Shown here one piece after another: positions 56,831 to 64,000 of a stretch of 64,000 nucleotides of DNA (position 1 is the first letter of the stretch; every line of letters begins with the position of its first letter). The position numbers were made by a program, and so were the translations under genes. Location of the stretch: NCBI RefSeq assembly GCF_051622035.1, contig NC_135359.1:15251501-15315500 (forward strand). Direction: 5' to 3'. A model generated the notes under the pieces. The model worked only from the letters and a program-made list of their open reading frames with translations. It made no database searches and was not told the origin of the DNA. Origin of the DNA: Arctopsyche grandis. Lineage: Eukaryota > Arthropoda > Insecta > Trichoptera > Hydropsychidae.

Positions 56831-59800
56831 TTTGATATTAGAAAAAAATATGCTTACCTATATTGTATTTATAATGTGTTTCTCTCAAAAATTGTCGTTT
56901 AATTGGATTTTTGATTGCTGATCGTACCAGCTTGTTCATAGATAACGCTATTGTATTATATAATAACTTTATTTGTAATATTTAGGATTGTTTAGGACTA
57001 ATGTATATGTATAAAATTTGAGCATTTGAGCAAAATTTGAGCAATCTGTCGTGGCATGAATGGTTGAATAAATATAATAAAAATATTTGAATTTGAAAAA
57101 TGTATACAGTTATAATCATATAGAACCATTTATTTTGATTAGAATGTTATATATTTGAATTTTAATATGATACAGAATTTCCGGTGAATTTTATCTTTTA
57201 AAATGAAGCCGAGCGTTTACTATCTAATAAAATGGTTGGAAATTATATGCAAATCGTATATTCCCCACAGTATATTATAAAACGCATAATTGGTAATTTA
57301 TAGGCTTCAGTCTCGGCGGATTTCCCCATAAATTTTCCGCAGTTACGCGCTTGTCTCTTGAGGTAATTAAATTATTCACAGAATTACGCTATAGTGAATT
57401 ATTTACACATTACGCTGATTTACGCGGCATGACCATGCAACTTTTTTTAACCCTACGCTAATATTTTCTTTTCGGGTGATGATATTTTTTTTTCTTCGTT
57501 TCAATTTGTTTTTAGGGTTAAAAATAAGTGGGTATGGTTAGCGTTCGCGTTTACGCGCACTTCGACATAATTTATATCCATATGTTAATTCGCAAAAGAC
57601 CTCGTTTGCAATGAAAACGCATAAATTAAAACGTTTATTTTCGTGATCGTGTATATTAAATTCTGAAAAAAAAAGTTTTTCCGTACATTTTATACACACG
57701 ATGAAAATGTTCATTGTTATTCTGACAAGGAAAGCTAATGAAAAAGGTTAACCTTTTTTCCTGGACTCTCATCGTCAACGAGCAAATATTTGTTCTCATC
57801 ACACGAAATGGGTCAGATCCTCTCACAACGACCATCTTCAACTCTAATAATAAAATGAAACATTCAGAACCAATCGAAAGCTACATTGTATATTTTATAT
57901 TTTATTGAAGTTAATAAAATAAAATAAAAAACAATCAAATTATATCTTAACATCGACGTGTTGATTTAAAAAATTGCATTTGCAAATTTCCAAATTCCAA
58001 AACAAATAATGCAAATTCATTCGAACAATATTATTTGAGAAATTTGGCGATTTCTCACATAAAATGTACGCTATGAATGAAAATATGCGGTATCAATATA
58101 CTGATCTTCATAATTGGATTTTATTTTTGTAAGTCGACGGAAAATACGATCGATATGTCGTTAAAACGAATAACGATACGTCTGAATTATATTACATTAT
58201 TATGAGTAGATGGAAAGAAATATAAAATAAAAGCAATAAAAATAATATTAATAATCAATTTGATGAATAAAATTAGCATTTAATTAAATCCTCTTCAATG
58301 ACCCCAAATTTAGAATCATATCTTTCAGTAATGATCTAGCAATTTATAACGAGAAAACTTCCGCTTTTCCGGCATCGTCGCCATTTTTCCAACCGCAGAG
58401 GCATACCATATTTTCCTGAATAAACAAAGGGTGCCAACCTGCGGTCATGTAAGCTGGTTTATCGCCAATCTGACGCCAAACTTGCGGAAGTTAAAAGACG
58501 TCACGCCACTTTTTGCAGACCGATCGCTAGGAGTACTTCCGGTATCGGTAACCCAATTCTCTACTTTCACCAAGCACTTTTTCACATCGAGAATTGAGAT
58601 CGTTCATCATCCGGGCAATATTCGCATCGTACGTTATGTCGAATTGATAAGATTCAAATATGTTGAGAAGAATCGATCAGTTTTTATGACCGCATTCGGA
58701 TCGGAATGTGTAATAATTTTGATGTATGCCAACATTCTATTCCGATTTCAAAGTGCTATATTAAAACGATAAATTATTCCGTTTGTGACAATTTATTTTA
58801 AAGGCTACCAAAATACAACTCCATAAGGTTTTCATGGTGAATAATTTTGCACAATGAATTCTTATACCCCTCATATCTTTAAAAGTTTAGCTCACAACAT
58901 GGCTTTAAATTGACCCACATCAAAAGTGTTTACATGAAAATTTCTCTTTATTTTCCTTTAACATGCTAATCACCTTGTACAATACAAAATACATGCGATT
59001 TTGTTATTATTTATTTGTTATTCATTCATTAATACCTATATGTAATATATACATATAATTTACACATTTAGTTGTACAGTATGATTCACAACTCTTGTTA
59101 ATATATTGTAAATATTTATAAGGATCTTATAGATTTCCTAAATAACCTCACACATAACACGCGATGTACTCGATTTAAATCATTACCACCCTTTATACTT
59201 AAATTAATTACTGTCATAAATAATTAATTGGGAAAGTTTAATAAGAAATATTTTGCATACATTAAAAAATTATACTATCGTATTTTATGCTTTGGAAAAT
59301 TACTGAAAATATTGATCATATAGAAAAATGTTTTACAAGCGATTTTTAGCTATGAGAGCTTCATATGGAGCTACATCATCAATTTCTCAAATCACATAAA
59401 ATTAAAATTAAATACATACGTATGATTTAATCAAATAATTTATCAACATTATTTGAACTTAACAAAATAATTTTTTTTTGATACACTATATAAATTTACT
59501 AAGATTTATATTCCGTTTAGCTTGAAATTAAACACCTGATAGTTAAGTATTTAATTTAATATTTTTGACGATGTCTGATATGACTTTGAACAAGTCAGTG
59601 ATTAGTGCAGGTTTTGAGCTCTACTAACTAATTATTCACTTACTAATTATAGGCTCTTTGGGTTTCTTTAACCTTTCGCGGAATCTCTCAATTCGGAAAG
59701 CATATTCTAAAGAAAGGCTATGGTCGGTCCCAAACTTTGGATAATTTATTTATTTATAGTTTATAGTATATAGATAATAAAGAAGCTGAGACAATTCCGC

Positions 59801-60290
59801 TCTAGACCTCCTTTTCAGCCAATTCTGACCATAACCAAAGTACTCGTGGACCCATTGCAAAGACTATCCGATTTCTAAACGTCCTGCCTGAGCATCTTGA
59901 TCATACAGCATCATACAGTTGTCATTAGCCCTTTGTTCTGCAATGACTCATCGATGAGTAGCGCTCTCTAAAGTTCATTTATTTTCCAAAACGTACAATA
60001 GGGGGTTTCACAAGTACCATCCATGGACGAACACCATCTATGGTTACAAAAATAAAATATCTCTAATTTGGGATTTATTTCACAAAAATGCAACATATGT
60101 ATGTATGTACATATGTATATTATCAGAACTGTCTCTCCATTATATCGAAAAATCTGAAAAGTCCACAAACTGTCGTGCAACATGACACGTGTCATGCAAA
60201 TGCATACAAGGTCACTATAAACCTCTGGGAGCCTCGAATTATGTGAATCAATTTATATTTTTAATTTATATTACCATGATGCCATTACGA
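56831..60290. other. AT-rich and unique sequence, no gene
   Basis: Nothing coding can be supported. 57290-57860 and 58360-58770 are of mixed composition and may be regulatory. TACA/TATG runs at about 60093-60120. Confidence 0.35.
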
Positions 60291-60480
60291 GTTGTCATTC
60301 CGATGCCGCAGGGCCTTCGCCCCCAGCGCCGCTGATGCCTCCGGCGCCCCCAGCGCCCCCGATGCCTCCAGCACCCCGGCGCCTTCGCCCTTAGCGCCCC
60401 CGGGGCCTTGCCCCCCAGCGCCTCCGACGCCTCGGGGCGTTCACCCCCTGCCCCGAAATGAAAAAAAAATAAAAAAAATT
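60291..60480. repeat. GC-rich degenerate repeat block
   Basis: About 160 bp of GCGCCCCCGATGCCTC-type units followed by an A-rich run. It resembles the GC-rich parts (22630-22740 and the arrays) of the 2.6-kb element in motif (GCCTTCGCCCC) but with C on the plus strand. The open frame here is Ala/Pro low complexity. Confidence 0.6.
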
Positions 60481-60672
60481 TAAAAAATTAAAAAACTATT
60501 GGCTCCTCATACTGGTTGATTGTCCCGTCACAAACAAATATAAATACAAACATACATATTTAGCGACAGTCGGTTTTTATATATATTATATAACTTTATT
60601 TTAGTTCTTTTCCAAAGCCACCCATTGAAACCAACGGACACAACACTAGTGTATACATATATTACCATTAAG

Positions 60673-61110
60673 CCAGCAGTATGGCTTAATGGTAGCGTGT
60701 GTGTTTAGCACCAAGTGATAAGTGGGTTCGATCCGCCATACTGCTGGTTACATTTCGGGGTATTTGTGACTCCAAATGGATCGTTTCTTATCAGAGTTTG
60801 CCAATTTTATCTGATTATTGTTGAAAAGGTTCCTCAAAATTGACAAAAAATCATCTTTCCTGTTGTCACAAATATTCTGTATTTATTGTGTGTATAATTT
60901 GTAAAAATTATGTACAAAATCTAAATCCATAGATGTCTCAATGGATTAATTATGTAATTAATTGTTATTTCGTGTCCTTCAGCTTCTGGAAATACAGTGA
61001 TTTATGTAATAATGAAATGCTTTGTGATTAATTGTCCAGGAAGGCGCATTGGGGTCTTCCTGTCAAGGCTTCCTGGTATACATATATCTATGTAAAAATA
61101 AATAAAATAT
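60673..61110 (+). mobile_element. tRNA-derived SINE, best full-length copy
   Basis: Head folds like a tRNA: acceptor-like arms CCAGCAGTATGG and CCATACTGCTGG, A box TGGCTTAATGG at 60682-60692, B box GGTTCGATCC at 60725-60734 (perfect). The body has ATCGTTTCTTATCAGAGTTT near 60780. The tail is a hairpin at 61036-61076 (CCAGGAAG...CTTCCTGG, with GCGCATTGGGGTCTTCCTGT inside) and an AAATAAAAT end. About 435 bp; reference copy for the family in this window. Confidence 0.9.
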
Positions 61111-62651
61111 AAAAATCGGAATTCTTTCCCAAAACAAGCATATCAATTTTAATAGGAAAATCACTTATTTACGAGTGTACATATGTATTAATACTGACAT
61201 ACGCCTACTTCCAAGGTATTATTAGTGATTAATGAAAGCCACTCAAAATATCACATTAGGAATTAAATTGAACACTAGAAAACAATCACCTACCACAATC
61301 AAAAATCAAATTTTACGCTTCGTGGGAAATGTATTGAAACAAAGCGGGCGAAAGACACGAGTCTGCTGTGTGCGGCACGATTCGCATTCGGCGACGTTAA
61401 TTATTTTTAACGCTCTCGTTACAATTTCAGATTAAGAGTACAAGTTAAGCCGCGATAACGGTCACTCTCTAGGCTAAATTAATTTAGTTTGGTGAAGGCC
61501 ACGTTACGTCGTAACGTAACGGCAAGAACAATAGCTTATCGTGTCGCACGTAACGCTGGTTTGTTTGCTGAATGATTGCGCGAGCGGGGGCGGCTCGCGT
61601 GCCGCTTAACGACCCCTGGGAAAGCTCTCTGGAACTGGGTTACTTACCTCTGATACTCTCTATTTATTCGCATACACATACTTCATTTATATACGCATGT
61701 ACATATGTACATATATATGCATAGACGTTCTTCTGATATATTAATATGACCGCATCGTTAAGTCGCACAATAGCCGTATCGCACGTGCGCGTTAAACGGC
61801 CAATGTCGACCGTTTTGCCCGCGTATTATTTGCTTTCCTACGCAAAGGGTTTGACGATGCGGGTCAACTGATTAGAGGACACGAATAATGCAAATAATAA
61901 AATATTGAAGTTTTGCGTTAAAGCTGCTTGATCTGATCGTTTGTTTGGCTATATTTAGTCACTGCTATAGAATGTAAGTATTCATAAAATTAAAATATAT
62001 TTCATGTTATTTATTCACTTATTTGTAAACTTTGAAGGACGGAACGTCGAGATCGAACGAGTGTCTCTAACCGGGGTCGAGTAAGACCCCAGTATTTTTT
62101 AATCAAAATACAGCTTTTCTCAATACAAATGGGTTCAATATATATCTTGTTAATCATTTTATACATCAACATAAAAAAGTATTAGTCCCATAACATGTTT
62201 TTGACTATTTTTGTATTATAAAATAACGACAAGTATCGACATGCAAACGCACATAAGTAAAGCCAACAGACGACTGCATGACTTAGCCACGCGCCAAAAG
62301 CGACGAAAACAATAGCTTACGAAAATATAGCTGTCTCTTTCTCTCGCATTGATTCATCAATCAACAAGAATATGCAAGCGAACAGTCAAAAACATGGCTT
62401 ATCGCTACCGCCTTTAAATCATACTTTGGAACGTAGTAATTTATAAATGTATTTTTTTACAATGTGCCCCTTTGTTAAATCATACAAAATCTATTAAAAT
62501 AAATTTCTTGTAGTTCATTCTAGAAATTCAAGAAATATAGGGTGTAAAGCTTTGAAAACCACATAGTTATTACGAAAAACGTAAAAATAGGGGCACTTGC
62601 ATACCCCACTTCGGTGAGGTAGGGTTAAAAACAAACAAACAGCATTACGAC
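61111..62651. other. unique sequence, CpG-containing, no gene supported
   Basis: 61290-61640 and 61740-61870 have raised GC and CpG, including GTTACGTCGTAACGTAAC near 61500. Open frames are unremarkable. Candidate regulatory DNA. Confidence 0.35.
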
Positions 62652-63078
62652 TAGAGTTTCCAAAATACTCGACTTCATCAACTATCCGAGTATCGAGCAG
62701 TAAAAATTGAAAATAGCTGAGTATCCGGTTATATTCGACTAATTTTTTTTTTCCAACTGAAAGAGTAAAATAAAAAAAGTATAAAATCAAATTTATTAGA
62801 TTTCATAACATTATAAATATTCAGAACCCAAAAAAATACTACAAAACCAAACATAGACAATGACAAAATAAACATTATAATAATATGTATATGAATAATA
62901 TAATATAAATGTACGCAGTAATAAGTATGCAAAAATATTTCATCCAAGTTTTTTATATTTTATAATATTTTCGAGTATTATCCAAGTATTTGGCTGAAAT
63001 ACCCAGTTATCGAGTACCCTAAGAAAAGCCAAGTATATCCGAGTATCGAGTACTCGAGTAATCGGATTGAAAACTCTA
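62652..63078. mobile_element. 427-bp hAT-type MITE with perfect 8-bp target duplication
   Basis: Ends TAGAGTTTCCAA and (reversed) TAGAGTTTTCAA, flanked by ATTACGAC at 62644-62651 and again at 63079-63086. Subterminal repeats of CGAGTATC/GATACTCG occur at both ends; no coding capacity. Confidence 0.9.
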
Positions 63079-63275
63079 ATTACGACGTGTATAACATTGA
63101 CAACAAAAAAATTGATACAAACAATGAAATAAAATCAAAATAAAGAAGAAAAGCATTCAATATTAGTAGATATGGGATATACATATGTATGTACATATGT
63201 GATAGAAAAATGATCAATCAAAATAAATTTAAAGCAAAAAAAGTAACATCAAAAAGGATCAATATAAACAGTAAC

Positions 63276-63660
63276 ATGTGTAGATCAGTGGTTAGCTTTT
63301 AATGTTTTCATTGTATGGTTACAGGTTATGTCCCTGGCTTTGTTGCTGACCAGACAGATATGTGACGCCAAGGTCGATCATTTCCTTTCAGAGATTGAGA
63401 ATTTGTCTGATTTAATTGGAAACGGTACCAACAAATTTTAAATCCTGTACTATTTCTCGAAAAATTTGAGATTAGAACATCTGATAGTTTGTTGAAATTT
63501 CGAAATACTTTAAAAATTGTCCATAGACGTTCTTTTGATAATTATAATGTTTTATGATCGATGTTTGTAACAGGCCTTCAATAATACTTATTTTCAATGT
63601 TGAAAATATATATCGTGTTAGTAAAAATGGGTGTATGCCTCTATAAAATAAAAATAAAAA
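63276..63660 (+). mobile_element. SINE-like copy
   Basis: tRNA-like head AGTGGTTAGCTTTTAATG with weak B box GGTTATGTCCC, body marker GGTCGATCATTTCCTTTCAG and a terminal AAATAAAAATAAA tail. Same sub-family as 56088-56290 (shared CCAACAAATTTT and TTTCTCGMAAA). Confidence 0.6.
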
Positions 63661-64000
63661 TAAAGGGGAATATTGTTAAAAAAAGAGCAAGATTATATAT
63701 CTATGTAAAAAGTAATTACAGGAATAATTGCTAGAACGGAGATTTAGTGAAAATAACGAAGGATTATGGAGGGGTCTGATTGTAAATTGGAAAAGGATCT
63801 TGCTTAATAAATAAGGACACAATATCAAGGACATATACAATATCAATTGTATGTATAATTCAAAAGCTTAAACAAAAATCATAAACCACAAATTTTCCTC
63901 CTAGATTGTAAGGAAATAAAACGATCATTGTGAAGAAATCTGCAATTACAATAGGAATAGTATTTTTTATTTATAATTTCTAAATTATTAATATACATAT
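63661..64000. other. AT-rich end of window
   Basis: No feature seen. Confidence 0.4.

Noticed and set aside
60292..60483. Ala/Pro-rich 63-codon frame
   Set aside because: Low-complexity product of the GC-rich repeat block.
60682..60745. Possible functional tRNA gene from the good A and B boxes
   Set aside because: The head is followed by the SINE body and tail and repeats in several copies; arm pairing outside the acceptor-like stem is poor, so it is a SINE head.

Overview
The window is AT-rich eukaryotic DNA, almost certainly from an insect. The evidence is a Roundabout axon-guidance receptor closest to the insect Robo2/3 (leak) type, two insect-style neutral lipases with 64-181 bp introns, tRNA-derived SINEs, several non-LTR retrotransposon families, hAT and TTAA-target DNA elements, and abundant TA and TACA/TATG microsatellites. 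I cannot place the order with confidence; nothing conflicts with a holometabolous insect.

Left end (1.5-5.6 kb, + strand): two tandem paralogous lipase/phospholipase A1-like genes. Each has an intact Ser-Asp-His triad, and two consecutive coding exons have identical lengths (274 and 237 nt). The second gene needs two GC-AG introns. Long (TA)n tracts follow each gene.

8.4-25.6 kb, - strand: ten coding exons of a robo2-like receptor, from Ig1 to the stop codon (Ig1-5, FN3 1-3, transmembrane segment, CC0 and CC1 cytoplasmic motifs). Eight of its introns are 68-85 bp. The intron between the Ig1 and Ig2 exons is 12,854 bp and is packed with nested mobile elements: a dispersed repeat holding a 385-bp solo LTR, a second copy of that repeat split by about 2.3 kb, a decayed hAT element, and a 2.6-kb inverted-repeat element carrying a GC-rich minisatellite with 72-bp and 288-bp periodicity. 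The signal-peptide exon was not found and should lie upstream (>25.6 kb), possibly beyond the window.

25.6-64 kb: no gene that I can support. This is probably the robo2 5' intron or flank. It holds SINE copies, LINE 3' ends that share a terminal hairpin core with the SINE, a 5'-truncated LINE with an open 630-codon reverse transcriptase frame (46.6-48.8 kb), a TTAA-flanked MITE, a hAT-type MITE with a perfect 8-bp target duplication, a second 385-bp solo LTR, a roughly 210-bp palindrome, and CpG-containing unique blocks that may be regulatory. A frame-broken coding remnant of unknown identity sits at 49.2-49.6 kb.

Most striking observations: the SINE/LINE shared 3' hairpin with different but still self-complementary outer stems; the higher-order GC minisatellite 217 bp from the Slit-binding Ig1 exon; the filled and empty LTR insertion sites present in the same intron; and the paired GC-AG introns in one lipase.
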